Assembly: GCA_021826315.1 (NCBI GenBank)
Contig: JAKAZZ010000025.1
Coordinates: 1-35,218, forward strand
DNA length: 35,218 nt
Direction of reading: 5' to 3'
Origin: Actinomycetes bacterium
GTDB taxonomy: Bacteria > Actinomycetota > Acidimicrobiia > Acidimicrobiales > Acidimicrobiaceae
The notes under the pieces are model-generated. The model was not told the DNA's origin. It was given only the letters and a program-made list of their open reading frames with translations, and did no database searches. Of this stretch, positions 7,874 through 16,447 are shown piece after piece. Numbering within the stretch: position 1 is the first letter of the stretch; the number at the start of each line of letters is the position of its first letter. Made by a program: the position numbers and the translations under genes.

Positions 7874-8686
7874 ATGAGTACGCGCCATAGTGTATTTCAG
7901 TATTGGGGTGGAGTTAGAGGCTTTGATCCCAAAGCTGGAACCTTTGAGGTCCTGTCAAAGTTCATGGTTGCATTCGCCCTTTTTGGTGCATTCGCTGCTT
8001 TGATTATCGCGTCGGTAATTACCCTGTTAGGGGTTCCGGACAATGTTGGATTGGTAATAGGTATTTTGGTAGTTGGTGCATCATTATTATTCGGTGGAGC
8101 TACGTACGGGCAAAGTGGAGGGGATGAATCATCTGCCTTCTCTTTGGTCGATATTGTCCCCGAAAAGCAGCCGAGAATCAACTCGTTAGTTGAGGGAATT
8201 TCAGCCTCTATTGGTCTAGAGATGCCTCAGGTTTCAATGGTTGATACTGACTCCATCAATGCAATATCCATAGTGGGTCCTAAAAGGCAACCCATATTTG
8301 TCCTAACTCGTGGCGCCGTGATGTCTTTGACTCGAATGGAACTCGAGGCCCTAGTGGCACGAGAGCTAGTTCGGATACGGTCTGGACAAGTACAGATCGA
8401 GGCTCGATATCGAAGCTATCGCAGATTGATCGGTCGATTCATCAAAAGCGCTGTTCCGCAGTCGTTTACAAGTGAGATGCTCGGGCGTGATTTGGCTCGT
8501 GATATTGGAGCAGTAACCGTTACTCGCTTTCCTCCAGCACTCGTCGACCTTCTTGAAAAGGTCGCCAGTCAAGGTTCGTTATTCGATGCAAACTTGCCAG
8601 CTAGTGTCTTCTCGGAGTACTACTTGGTTCCAAACTTCCCCGACGTCAGCGTAGACGAGCGCACGATTGAGTTAAGAAAGTTCTAA
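7874..8686 (+). CDS. M48/HtpX-like membrane protein with lost HExxH zinc site (pseudo-peptidase)
   Basis: 270 residues, 15 bases after pimA. Two membrane segments (about 29-52 and 58-78) precede a soluble domain. The region DSINAISIVGPKRQPIFVLT (about residues 126-145), then MELEALVARELVRI, follows the layout of M48 peptidases (NAFA...VAVTRGLL...ELEAVLAHELGHI). The zinc motif HExxH is replaced by RELVR: Arg163, Glu164 and Arg167 stand where His, Glu and His should be. Both zinc ligands are gone, so proteolysis is unlikely. The protein may be a scaffold or regulator at the membrane, perhaps connected with the neighbouring PIM enzymes, but that is inference. The frame is intact over the full length, arguing against simple decay. 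Confidence 0.7.
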   Translation: MSTRHSVFQYWGGVRGFDPKAGTFEVLSKFMVAFALFGAFAALIIASVITLLGVPDNVGLVIGILVVGASLLFGGATYGQSGGDESSAFSLVDIVPEKQPRINSLVEGISASIGLEMPQVSMVDTDSINAISIVGPKRQPIFVLTRGAVMSLTRMELEALVARELVRIRSGQVQIEARYRSYRRLIGRFIKSAVPQSFTSEMLGRDLARDIGAVTVTRFPPALVDLLEKVASQGSLFDANLPASVFSEYYLVPNFPDVSVDERTIELRKF

Positions 8687-8725
8687 TATCTGTCGAAGAA
8701 TGATTCAATCTTCAAGGGAAGTTGG

Positions 8726-9787
8726 TTGCGTGTGAGACTGGTGAAGAGAAGCGGCTTTCTTTTTGCTGCTTTAGGATTTAGCGTATTAACGGCAAGTTGT
8801 GGTTCATCAAAAAGCAGTGCGGCGTCATCGACGACGACGTCAAATGCTGCAAGCGCTGCAACCACTTCAACAGTTGCTCCACAAACCTTTCCACTAACAG
8901 GTCTTCCGGTTACGGCGGCAAATGCATCCAATCTCAATAGACCCGCATTGATGGTAAAGATTGATAATGCGCCGCAAGCGTGGCCTCAGGCCGGCATCAA
9001 TCAAGCTGACGTAGTCTACGAAGAGATGGTCGAGGGCGGCATTACCCGCTACATGGCGATCTTTCAGAGCAAAGATGCTCCGCTAGTAGGTCCGATTCGG
9101 TCGATTCGTGGAACTGACGTAGCACTAGCAGCGCAGACCGGGGGACTGATTGGGTACTCTGGAGGGATTCCAGCTTTCGTAACTGCTGTTCAAAATACTG
9201 GTGTTGTCGACGTTGGGGCAAACGACGCCGGCGGCGCATATACGCGAGACTATTCGAGGCAATCGCCCCATAATCTTTTCTCGACGACGCAGAAGTTGTA
9301 CTCTGCGGCAAGCACATCGGTTCAACCCGCCCATGCGCTTTTTCAATTCGGTAAAACTAACCAAGTAATTCCGGCATCAATCGCCAAGGCGTCGTCGTCG
9401 ACGGAGGTGTACATCTCAGGGGCTGCCGATGATCTTTGGACCTATCAAAGTTCAACTGGGCAATACACAAAGTCAATAGGTGGACAGGCGATAGTAGATA
9501 CAACTGGAGCGCCGCTGTCGACTACGAATATCATTGTTGAATTCGTAAATTACGTCAATACTCAATACGTCGATCCAGCAGGAAATCCTGTACCAGAGGC
9601 CAATATTTTGGGCGTTGGCAGTGGCGAGGTGCTAATGGGTGGAAGCTATGCCTCGATCAGTTGGTCTAAATCCACTAACTCTCAGCCGACGACGTATTCG
9701 TACAGTGACGGTCAGCCTTTGAAGCTGCGACCAGGTCGCACGTTTGTTGTGTTTGCACCAATCGGTACAAAAGTAACCAATAACTAG
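8726..9787 (+). CDS. DUF3048 (YerB-like) lipoprotein
   Basis: 353 residues from TTG 8726, supported by AAGGGAAG at about 8714-8721, five bases upstream. The N-terminus is a lipoprotein signal: basic start, hydrophobic core FLFAALGFSV, and lipobox LTASC with Cys25 as the lipidated residue. A Ser/Thr/Ala-rich tether follows. The rest matches the DUF3048 family: FPLTGLPV, RPALMVKIDNAPQAWPQAGI, ADVVYEEMVEGGITRYMAIF and VGPIRSIRGTDVALA, with a C-terminal domain ending in RTFVVFAPIGTKV. DUF3048 proteins are extracytoplasmic with poorly known function; YerB of Bacillus is the namesake. It probably sits on the outer face of the membrane. It is transcribed in the same direction as the PIM genes, 39 bases after the preceding gene. 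Confidence 0.85.
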   Translation: MRVRLVKRSGFLFAALGFSVLTASCGSSKSSAASSTTTSNAASAATTSTVAPQTFPLTGLPVTAANASNLNRPALMVKIDNAPQAWPQAGINQADVVYEEMVEGGITRYMAIFQSKDAPLVGPIRSIRGTDVALAAQTGGLIGYSGGIPAFVTAVQNTGVVDVGANDAGGAYTRDYSRQSPHNLFSTTQKLYSAASTSVQPAHALFQFGKTNQVIPASIAKASSSTEVYISGAADDLWTYQSSTGQYTKSIGGQAIVDTTGAPLSTTNIIVEFVNYVNTQYVDPAGNPVPEANILGVGSGEVLMGGSYASISWSKSTNSQPTTYSYSDGQPLKLRPGRTFVVFAPIGTKVTNN

Positions 9788-10000
9788 AAGCTCAAAAAAC
9801 TTGGAATCGGCTTTTACGCTTTAACCTTGCCGTAGGTGAGTTGATGATGTGTGTCCATCTCTGACTGAGATGTTCGGGTTTGAGTTGGAACGTTGCATAA
9901 AGCTTTATTTGCAATTTGTCAAATCCGCTGTGGTTATTACTTCAGTGGTGAGGAAGTCTCGTCAAATATCCCCGTTTCGGTGGTAGGCTAGATGGGACAA

Positions 10001-10030
10001 ACCTCTTGCACCGAATCCTAATGAAGAGGT
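10001..10030 (+). promoter_or_regulatory. 7-bp stem-loop in the pdxS leader
   Basis: ACCTCTT at 10001-10007 pairs perfectly with AAGAGGT at 10024-10030 across a 16-base loop. It lies 45 bases before the preferred pdxS start. No T-run follows, so it is not a normal terminator. It could be a leader structure or chance. The rest of the 9788-10074 gap shows no gene or recognisable RNA. Confidence 0.25.
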
Positions 10031-10074
10031 CTTCAAGTGGCTAAATGGGTGCAAGTCGAAAAATGGAGTCTCCT

Positions 10075-10962
10075 ATGAGTGAGTCGATGAATAAAGGTAC
10101 CTTAAGAGTCAAAAGCGGCCTTGCGGAGATGCTTCGAGGCGGCGTCATCATGGACGTAGTTAACGCAGAACAAGCTCGAGTCGCAGAAGATGCGGGAGCT
10201 GTTGCGGTTATGGCCTTAGAGCGCGTGCCCGCCGATATTCGCCGTGAGGGTGGCGTAGCTAGGATGAGCGATCCGGTCTTGATTGAAGAGATTCAAGAAG
10301 CGGTTTCTATTCCAGTAATGGCCAAGGCGCGTATTGGCCACTTCGTTGAAGCTCAAATTCTTGAGTCACTATCTGTTGACTATATCGATGAGTCAGAAGT
10401 GCTAACTCCGGCCGATGAAGCACATCACATCGATAAGTGGAAGTTTAACGTGCCCTTCGTCTGTGGAGCTACCAACCTAGGAGAAGCGCTACGTCGCATC
10501 TCTGAGGGTGCAGCCATGATCCGATCCAAGGGCGAGGCCGGAACCGGAAATATCGTCGAGGCAGTTCGCCACCTTCGCTCAATTCTCGGTGATATCAAGA
10601 CAATTACGAAGGCCGACAGCGCTGAACTTTACGGGTGGGCAAAGGAACTCCGTGCACCAATCGATCTCGTTGAGAGGATCGCTGAAACCGGCAAGTTGCC
10701 TGTACCTATGTTTTGCGCCGGTGGCATTGCCACCCCAGCAGATGCTGCACTTGTAATGCAGCTTGGCGCTGAAGCCGTGTTTGTTGGTTCTGGAATCTTC
10801 AAGTCGGGTGATCCAAGCAAGAGGGCACGAGCAATCGTAGAGGCGACTACTCACTTCCGTGATCCTGCCATTATTGCTAAGGTTTCGCGCAATCTCGGTC
10901 CAGCAATGGTGGGCATTGAGATGGACGATGTTGAGGTTCGACTCGCCGAGCGAGGCTGGTAG
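10075..10962 (+). CDS. pdxS: Pyridoxal 5'-phosphate synthase subunit PdxS
   Basis: 295 residues from ATG 10075, chosen because GGAG at 10065-10068 lies six bases upstream and because the family begins close to [20 protein letters not shown]; the open frame extends upstream to ATG 10045. PdxS builds PLP from ribose 5-phosphate, glyceraldehyde 3-phosphate and ammonia in a dodecameric barrel. Key features: Asp27 in GVIMDVV, the Schiff-base Lys84 in [17 protein letters not shown], the second lysine region [11 protein letters not shown], and the phosphate loop [20 protein letters not shown]. The partner glutaminase pdxT follows after eight bases, giving the normal operon. Confidence 0.97.
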   Translation: MSESMNKGTLRVKSGLAEMLRGGVIMDVVNAEQARVAEDAGAVAVMALERVPADIRREGGVARMSDPVLIEEIQEAVSIPVMAKARIGHFVEAQILESLSVDYIDESEVLTPADEAHHIDKWKFNVPFVCGATNLGEALRRISEGAAMIRSKGEAGTGNIVEAVRHLRSILGDIKTITKADSAELYGWAKELRAPIDLVERIAETGKLPVPMFCAGGIATPADAALVMQLGAEAVFVGSGIFKSGDPSKRARAIVEATTHFRDPAIIAKVSRNLGPAMVGIEMDDVEVRLAERGW

Positions 10963-10970
10963 CCATTTCG

Positions 10971-11564
10971 GTGAAGGCTGGAGTCCTAGCTCTGCAAGGT
11001 GACTTTAAAGAGCACCTAGACATCTTTAGGGAACTCGGAGTCGATGCTATCGAAGTTCGCCTTCCGTCGCAGCTAGATGGTGTAAGCCATCTAGTAATAC
11101 CGGGAGGCGAATCGACTGCGATCTCGATGCTTCTCGAGAGTTCAGGGCTCGATAAATCTATACGGCAGTACATTTCAGAGGGTCGACCTATCTTTGGCAC
11201 ATGTGCGGGAATGATCCTCCTATCCAAAGAGATTCTCGGTGGCCGTGCCGACCAGATCGCATTTGGAGCGATCGATATTACGGTGCAGAGAAATGGATTT
11301 GGACGTCAAGTTGAGTCTTTTGAGACGCGACTTGAGGTAAAGGGAATTGCCGAGCCAATTGACGTCGCCTTTATCAGGGCACCTGTGGTGGTTCGTATGG
11401 GAGACCAAGTGGAAGATCTAGCTAGCGTAGACTATGTCTTCAAAGAGGGTGGAAGTCGGCGCGTCCCTGTAGTCTGTGCACAAGGTTCGACTTTGGTATC
11501 GTCGTTTCATCCAGAGGTCACGGGAGAGAGTTCTCTACATCGACTATTCGTCGAACGTTTTTGA
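10971..11564 (+). CDS. pdxT: Pyridoxal 5'-phosphate synthase glutaminase subunit PdxT
   Basis: 197 residues from GTG 10971. It is a class I-type glutaminase that feeds ammonia to PdxS. The triad is visible as Cys78 in FGTCAGMI, His180 and Glu182 in SSFHPEVTGE. The oxyanion-hole strand LVIPGGEST lies at 41-49. Length and order match the family, and pairing with the adjacent pdxS is the usual arrangement. Confidence 0.96.
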   Translation: MKAGVLALQGDFKEHLDIFRELGVDAIEVRLPSQLDGVSHLVIPGGESTAISMLLESSGLDKSIRQYISEGRPIFGTCAGMILLSKEILGGRADQIAFGAIDITVQRNGFGRQVESFETRLEVKGIAEPIDVAFIRAPVVVRMGDQVEDLASVDYVFKEGGSRRVPVVCAQGSTLVSSFHPEVTGESSLHRLFVERF

Positions 11565-11594
11565 AAATTAGGCAATCAAGAGTAGGTTAAATCC

Positions 11595-12344
11595 ATGTCT
11601 GGTCACTCTAAATGGGCAACGATAAAGCATAAAAAAGGTGCAGCTGACAAGGCTCGCGGTAAGTTGTTTGCAAAGTTAATCCGACAAGTAGAGGTCGCAG
11701 CCCGCGAGGGTGGTGGCGATATCGAAACGAACGCATCCTTGCGCACGATGTATGCCAAGGCGAGAAATGCTTCGGTGCCTTTGGACACGATTGAACGAGC
11801 AATTAAACGCGGTACCGGTGAGCTCGAAGGCGTTCGATACGAAGCTGTTGCCTACGAAGGATATGCCGCCGGTGGTATTGCAATCATCGTAGAGTGTCTG
11901 ACAGATAACCGTAACAGAACAGGACCTGACGTTCGTACGGCATTTTCAAAGAGCGGTGGTTCGATGGCTGAACCAGGTGCCGTCGCTTGGCAGTTCGAGA
12001 GAAAGGGCGTCATACTCGTAGATCGCAAGATCTCCGAAGATGACCTAATGCTAGCCGCTGCCGATGCAGGCGCCGAAGATCTAATCGACCTCGGTGAGAG
12101 TTGGCAAGTTCTCTGTCCCGCAACGCATTTGGGTGACGTTCGTGATGCAATCGAAGGCGCTGGTTTCCCCGTACAGTCGGCTGAGCTTTCAATGGTTCCG
12201 AATGCAACGATCGAGATCAATGATGAGAACGATGCGCGCAAGGTGCTGAGACTCATTGACGCTCTAGAAGACCTCGATGACGTACAAAATGTCTACGCTA
12301 ACTTCGATATACCGGATTCGATCTTGGAGCTTGTGGAGGCTTAG
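11595..12344 (+). CDS. yebC: YebC/PmpR-family protein (TACO1 family)
   Basis: 249 residues. The start MSGHSKWATIKHKKGAADKA is the family hallmark, followed by GKLFAKLIRQVEVAAREGGG and the three-domain YebC fold ending DVQNVYANFDIP. YebC proteins were long annotated as transcriptional regulators; more recent work links them to translation of difficult nascent chains such as proline stretches. The gene sits between pdxT and ruvC as in many Actinobacteria, where yebC is commonly joined to the ruv cluster. The stop TAG overlaps the GTG start of the next gene by one base. Confidence 0.96.
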   Translation: MSGHSKWATIKHKKGAADKARGKLFAKLIRQVEVAAREGGGDIETNASLRTMYAKARNASVPLDTIERAIKRGTGELEGVRYEAVAYEGYAAGGIAIIVECLTDNRNRTGPDVRTAFSKSGGSMAEPGAVAWQFERKGVILVDRKISEDDLMLAAADAGAEDLIDLGESWQVLCPATHLGDVRDAIEGAGFPVQSAELSMVPNATIEINDENDARKVLRLIDALEDLDDVQNVYANFDIPDSILELVEA

Positions 12345-12808
12345 TGACAGTTGGCGTCGGGGATATCGCACCTCCATTCGAGCTTAAAGGGTCACCGGAA
12401 GGTTCCTACAGACTGAGCGATTTCATTGGACGGCCAATTGTCCTTGCGTTCTATCCTGAGGACCACTCACCGGTCTGCTCTCTGCAACTGCGTGCTTATT
12501 CAGATGGAATGGACGAGTTTAATTCGTTAGGTGCTGTAGTTTGGGGAATATCGCCCCAAGGTCCGGAGTCTCATCTAGATTTTGCTTCGCGGTTGAATAT
12601 CAATTTTCCACTTCTAAGTGACTCCGACAAAGATGTTGGAAAGGCCTATGAGGTTCTTGGCCCACTTGGCTTTTATCGAAGAAGCGTCTTTGTCGTCGAC
12701 AGATTGGGCAAGATTGCCTACTGTCACCGCACAACTGCGGGTTTGACCTACAAGCCGACCGCAGCGCTCTTAGATGCCGTAAAGTCGGCAGAGGCTCAGG
12801 CAAGGTGA
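12344..12808 (+). CDS. Peroxiredoxin of the AhpC/TSA-BCP type
   Basis: 154 residues from GTG 12344, which overlaps the yebC stop. The thioredoxin-fold peroxidase motif is FYPEDHSPVC, with peroxidatic Cys45; Ser42 replaces the more usual Thr. BCP/PrxQ enzymes of the common type have a resolving Cys five residues later, and here that position is not Cys. The only other cysteine is Cys127 in KIAYCHRT near the C-terminus. It could therefore be a 1-Cys enzyme or use an atypical resolving pair. It reduces hydroperoxides in the cytoplasm. Its place inside the yebC-ruvC interval is unusual, but the translational overlap indicates co-expression with those genes. Confidence 0.87.
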   Translation: MTVGVGDIAPPFELKGSPEGSYRLSDFIGRPIVLAFYPEDHSPVCSLQLRAYSDGMDEFNSLGAVVWGISPQGPESHLDFASRLNINFPLLSDSDKDVGKAYEVLGPLGFYRRSVFVVDRLGKIAYCHRTTAGLTYKPTAALLDAVKSAEAQAR

Positions 12809-12811
12809 TGT

Positions 12812-13327
12812 TTGGCTTCTCCTTTAGTTGTTCTAGGAATTGATCCAGGTCTCTCTCGTTGTGGCTATGGAGTAGTCGAGTCGTCGTCAGGCGGCCAAAT
12901 GGCTCAAATGGGTGCTCGTCTGATCTCTGGTGGTATTTTGACGACTACTCCCGACTTGACGCTAGGTGAAAGACTCTCAATATTCCTTGGCGACATCGGA
13001 GAACTCCTCGATGAATTTAAACCTAACGTCGTCGCGATCGAGAGGATTCTCTTTCGAAAGAATGCTAAGACTGCCTTTTCTGTTGGCCAAGCCGTCGGAT
13101 TGGTTCATATGGCAACGTACCAGCGCTCTGTTGCCGTTGTTGAGTACTCAGCGGCCGAGGTGAAGCTAGCGGTGGCTGGTCATGGTAACGCGACGAAGTT
13201 TCAGGTGCAGAGGATGATACAACTCCTCGCTAACTTAGACTACATTCCGTCGCCACCCGACGTCGCGGACGCTATCGCTCTAGGACTATGTCACCTTGCG
13301 AAGGTTCGCGGGGGTAGGAGTAGCTAG
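12812..13327 (+). CDS. ruvC: Crossover junction endodeoxyribonuclease RuvC
   Basis: 171 residues from TTG 12812, preceded by AAGGTGA, which overlaps the upstream stop. RuvC resolves Holliday junctions as a dimer. The four acidic active-site residues are visible: Asp11 in LGIDPG, Glu77 in VAIERI, and Asp150 and Asp153 in PPDVADAIALG. Length is normal. It heads the ruvC-ruvA-ruvB order. Confidence 0.96.
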   Translation: MASPLVVLGIDPGLSRCGYGVVESSSGGQMAQMGARLISGGILTTTPDLTLGERLSIFLGDIGELLDEFKPNVVAIERILFRKNAKTAFSVGQAVGLVHMATYQRSVAVVEYSAAEVKLAVAGHGNATKFQVQRMIQLLANLDYIPSPPDVADAIALGLCHLAKVRGGRSS

Positions 13328-13351
13328 CACCAAAGTGAGGATTGAAGCAGC

Positions 13352-13957
13352 ATGATCGCCTATCTCAAGGGAAACGTCGTAGGTAGATTAAAGGATCGCT
13401 CTGTTATCGTCGCTGGCGAATCGATTGGATATAAAGTCTTCGTCACAGAAGAGGAGTTCTATCGATTAGTCGTAGGAACCCTAGCTGAGCTCTTTACCGT
13501 TTCTATCTATCGCGAAGATGCAGCTTCGCTCTATGGTTTTTCCAACCTTGGTGAACGCAATCTCTTCGAAGCACTGATTGGTGTCCGTCTTGTTGGACCT
13601 GCAATGGCGATGACCTTGATCTCTTCATTTGATCCTTCAACGCTGCTTCGCATAATCGAGACTAATGATGTTGCAACTCTGAAAAAGGTTCCGGGTGTCG
13701 GCGAAAAGACTGCTGCTCGTATTTTGATGGAACTCTCGTCTAAGGTCGACTCTTTGAGCGAACTATTATCTGGTGACAATGGATCTCCCAGGCGTGGGGG
13801 AGTAAAGGTACTTGCCGTGGCCGACTCTGAAGTGACTGAGGCGCTTTATTCTCTTGGCTTTGACCCTCGTGAAGTAAAGGCTGTAATGGGGAGAATCGAT
13901 ACAGATGGCCCCACCGAAGAGGTTCTAAAAGTTGCACTTAGGGAGTTGTCAAGATGA
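13352..13957 (+). CDS. ruvA: Holliday junction branch migration protein RuvA
   Basis: 201 residues. The N-terminal OB-fold begins MIAYLKGNVVGRL. Two helix-hairpin-helix elements follow, including LKKVPGVGEKTAARILMEL. The flexible linker with GDNGSPRRGG leads to the C-terminal RuvB-binding domain (TEALYSLGFDPREVKAVMG). RuvA binds the junction as a tetramer and loads RuvB. Its 3' end overlaps ruvB by four bases (ATGA), indicating coupled translation. Confidence 0.96.
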   Translation: MIAYLKGNVVGRLKDRSVIVAGESIGYKVFVTEEEFYRLVVGTLAELFTVSIYREDAASLYGFSNLGERNLFEALIGVRLVGPAMAMTLISSFDPSTLLRIIETNDVATLKKVPGVGEKTAARILMELSSKVDSLSELLSGDNGSPRRGGVKVLAVADSEVTEALYSLGFDPREVKAVMGRIDTDGPTEEVLKVALRELSR

Positions 13958-15021
13958 GTCCGCGCAAAGAGGTAGTTGGCTCTCCGGAGCCTAAAAATAG
14001 TCGTAGTGAGTCTTCTAACCCGATCCAAATTGCTTCCGATACCGCCATTGAGGCTGCTATTCGTCCCAAGTCGCTGGAAGAATTTGTAGGTCAGCCGGAT
14101 CTCGTAGGTCACCTGCGAGTCGTAATTGGGGCCGCTTTGGGAAGGGGTCAAAGCGTAGACCACCTCCTTTTTGCTGGACCTCCGGGATTGGGAAAGACGT
14201 CCCTGGCCCACATCGTCGCAAACGAGATGGATACGGGATTTCGCGTCGCATCTGGTCCAACCTTGGTGCGAGGTGGAGATTTAGCAGCGATATTAAATTC
14301 ACTAGATGGCGGTGACGTTCTCTTTATTGACGAGATCCATAGGATGAGCAAGGCTGCTGGAGAGGTCCTGTATCCTGCGATGGAGGACTTCAAACTCGAC
14401 ATTTTGATAGGGGAGGGGCCAACGGCGCGTTCAATTCGCCTCGATTTGCCTCCTTTTACGTTGATTGGAGCCACCACGCGAACGGGAATGTTGACCGGTC
14501 CCCTACGTGATCGTTTTGGCTTTGTAGCCCACCTCGACTACTACAACACTAAAGATCTCACCAAGATCGTGATTCGTTCTGCTGATCTATTGAACCTTGA
14601 GATCGACGAACTCGGGGCCTATGAAGTTGCTAGAAGGTCACGGGGTACCCCCCGAATAGCGAACCGACTCTTGCGTCGTGTTCGCGACTTTGCCCAAGTT
14701 CATGGTGATGGAAGCGTTGACGTTGAGGTTTCAAAAGAGGCTCTTACCTTCTTTGGCGCCGATGACTTTGGTCTTGATAAAGTCGATCGAACAATCCTCG
14801 AGACGATGTGTCAGCGATACGGGGGTCGGCCGGTCGGTATCTCGACCATAGCTGCAACGATCGGCGAAGACGTCGAGACGATTGAAGATGTCTACGAGCC
14901 CTTTCTGATACAGAGCGGCTTTATCTTGCGTACCCCAAGGGGCCGGGTGCCAACTCGACAAGCCTTCGATCACATCGGTGTTGAGCCTCCTCGTGGTGCT
15001 GAGGGCATTTTTGGCTCCTAG
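13954..15021 (+). CDS. ruvB: Holliday junction branch migration ATPase RuvB
   Basis: 355 residues. The AAA+ motor has Walker A GPPGLGKT (75-82), Walker B FIDEIH (124-129), sensor 1 GATTRTGMLTGPLRDRFG and the C-terminal winged helix (RGRVPTRQAFDHIG). It drives branch migration with RuvA at Holliday junctions before RuvC cutting. The C-terminal end overlaps the convergent regulator gene by four bases on the opposite strand, so no spacer or terminator separates the two convergent units. Confidence 0.97.
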   Translation: MSPRKEVVGSPEPKNSRSESSNPIQIASDTAIEAAIRPKSLEEFVGQPDLVGHLRVVIGAALGRGQSVDHLLFAGPPGLGKTSLAHIVANEMDTGFRVASGPTLVRGGDLAAILNSLDGGDVLFIDEIHRMSKAAGEVLYPAMEDFKLDILIGEGPTARSIRLDLPPFTLIGATTRTGMLTGPLRDRFGFVAHLDYYNTKDLTKIVIRSADLLNLEIDELGAYEVARRSRGTPRIANRLLRRVRDFAQVHGDGSVDVEVSKEALTFFGADDFGLDKVDRTILETMCQRYGGRPVGISTIAATIGEDVETIEDVYEPFLIQSGFILRTPRGRVPTRQAFDHIGVEPPRGAEGIFGS

Positions 15022-16346
15022 TGATCTGGTAGCCACTTGTCGACTATCTCGAGAAGGGCCTCTGGAATCGCGTCCAAACTTGCAGTCGTTAGGCGTATAT
15101 ATTCGCATCGCGCGCTAGGCGAAGCCTGAAAGATCGACCCCGGAGCAGCGGCGATGCCTACCCTTGCTAAATCTGCGACTAGGGCACTTTCGGAGGTGGT
15201 AGGGATCCACGTGTTCAATCCATCCCAAGAAGCGATCTGATTGGGGGCGCTCAGGGCTCCAACGAGTTTGTGCATGCGCATCCGATATATTTTGGCCACC
15301 TCTTCGTTGTGCATAGTTAAATGGTCATGTTCCATCAATCTCGCTAGAAGTCTTTGGATCAGGTGGCTCGTCCAAGAGGGTCCGAGGCGGCGATCTTCAT
15401 TTATCCGATCTACCAATTCACTTGGACCTATGACTGCTGCGATTCTAAGATCTGGTCCGTAGAGCTTTGAAAAGCCGACGACCCTTACTGAGGTAACAGC
15501 CTCGAGGTTCGATAGGGTGCGATCGTCGGTGGTTCTCGTTAAACCGCTGTGGTCGTCCTCAATAACTAACACGCCTCTTTGGGCTAACACCTCTGCGATC
15601 TCTGCTAGTCGCTCAGTTGAGGTGGTCACCCCAGTTGGATTATGGCATCGGAGTTGAAAGATTACCGCGTCGATTCCACCCTGGATAGCTCTCAAGAGCG
15701 ACGATACCACTACTCCTTCGACGTCCATCTCTAAGGGATAGACCTTGATCTTGTGGCGGTCGAGGATGTCGATAAGTGGTGGAAAGGTGGGATCTTCGAT
15801 AGCGACACGTCCTCCAGATCTTACCGATGTACCAACGATGCGATCGATCGCCTCTAGCGAGCCATTGGTAATGGTGATCGCCTTTTCACCTATCTCGAAG
15901 CGCTCCTCGATGACCTCTTTGAGATCTGCTAGAACCGGAGGAGTCAAGTAGTTGTTGATCTCAAAGTGGGATAGGTCGAGGTCAAGCAGGGCGGCGATCG
16001 GGATGAAGAGACGCGAATCTGGGAACCCATTGGAGAGATCTATAACCCCTGGTGCAACCATCTTTGGGATCATTGAGAAGAGTCGCGGGCGGGGCGAAGT
16101 AAGGCTTGTTCTACTTCGAACTTTGGTGCCACCTCTTCCCTCAGTGATAAGTAGCCCATCTTTTGTCAGTTGCGAGATCGATTTAGCAACAGTTCCAGGG
16201 GCAAGGGTGGTGGCCCTTGCGATTTCGCGAATTGGGGGGATACGCTCGCCGTCGTTGAGGGTTCCATCGTCGATCAAAGCGCGAAGGAGTGAGACGAGTT
16301 CAGAGGAGTTCTGTACCCCCTCTAAGTCTCTTGAATTAAAAGCCAT
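15018..16346 (-). CDS. MocR/GabR-type transcriptional regulator (GntR HTH fused to class I aminotransferase)
   Basis: 442 residues. The N-terminal winged helix (about 10-78) has IPPIREIARATTLAPGTVAK and ends with the GntR wing LLITEGRGGTKV. The C-terminal domain (about 100-440) is a PLP-binding fold-type I domain: CHNPTG with Asn236, EDDHSG with Asp264, and GFSKLYGPDLR with the PLP-lysine Lys294. MocR proteins sense PLP-linked amino compounds and control neighbouring metabolic genes. Here the divergent neighbour is a class III aminotransferase, so a GabR-like circuit for an amino acid or amine is likely; the effector is unknown. The first codons lie next to an inverted repeat that may mediate autoregulation. 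Confidence 0.9.
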   Translation of the reverse strand: MAFNSRDLEGVQNSSELVSLLRALIDDGTLNDGERIPPIREIARATTLAPGTVAKSISQLTKDGLLITEGRGGTKVRSRTSLTSPRPRLFSMIPKMVAPGVIDLSNGFPDSRLFIPIAALLDLDLSHFEINNYLTPPVLADLKEVIEERFEIGEKAITITNGSLEAIDRIVGTSVRSGGRVAIEDPTFPPLIDILDRHKIKVYPLEMDVEGVVVSSLLRAIQGGIDAVIFQLRCHNPTGVTTSTERLAEIAEVLAQRGVLVIEDDHSGLTRTTDDRTLSNLEAVTSVRVVGFSKLYGPDLRIAAVIGPSELVDRINEDRRLGPSWTSHLIQRLLARLMEHDHLTMHNEEVAKIYRMRMHKLVGALSAPNQIASWDGLNTWIPTTSESALVADLARVGIAAAPGSIFQASPSARCEYIRLTTASLDAIPEALLEIVDKWLPDH

Positions 16347-16353
16347 ATATTTA

Positions 16354-16367
16354 TTGTACTAATACAA
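16354..16367. promoter_or_regulatory. Inverted repeat TTGTA-N4-TACAA, candidate operator of the MocR-type regulator
   Basis: A perfect 5-bp inverted repeat with a four-base spacer lies 8-21 bases upstream of the regulator start and just next to a candidate -35 for the divergent aminotransferase. The position suits a site where the regulator controls both genes. Its palindromic form is inference-level evidence only. Confidence 0.4.
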
Positions 16368-16369
16368 AA

Positions 16370-16397
16370 TTGATATGAAAGTTGTTACATAGATAAT
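16370..16397 (+). promoter_or_regulatory. Candidate sigma-70-type promoter of the aminotransferase gene
   Basis: TTGATA (16370-16375) and GATAAT (16392-16397) are separated by 16 bases, in an AT-rich divergent spacer. A GAGAGG ribosome binding site at 16435-16440 lies seven bases before the aminotransferase ATG. Confidence 0.4.
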
Positions 16398-16447
16398 ATT
16401 GAATTTGCTAAATTATTTGTAAGTGAACTTACTCGAGAGGCAAAGCT

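Noticed and set aside
7874-8686. Annotation as an active HtpX/M48 peptidase
   Set aside because: The HExxH motif is replaced by RELVR, so zinc cannot be held in the usual way.
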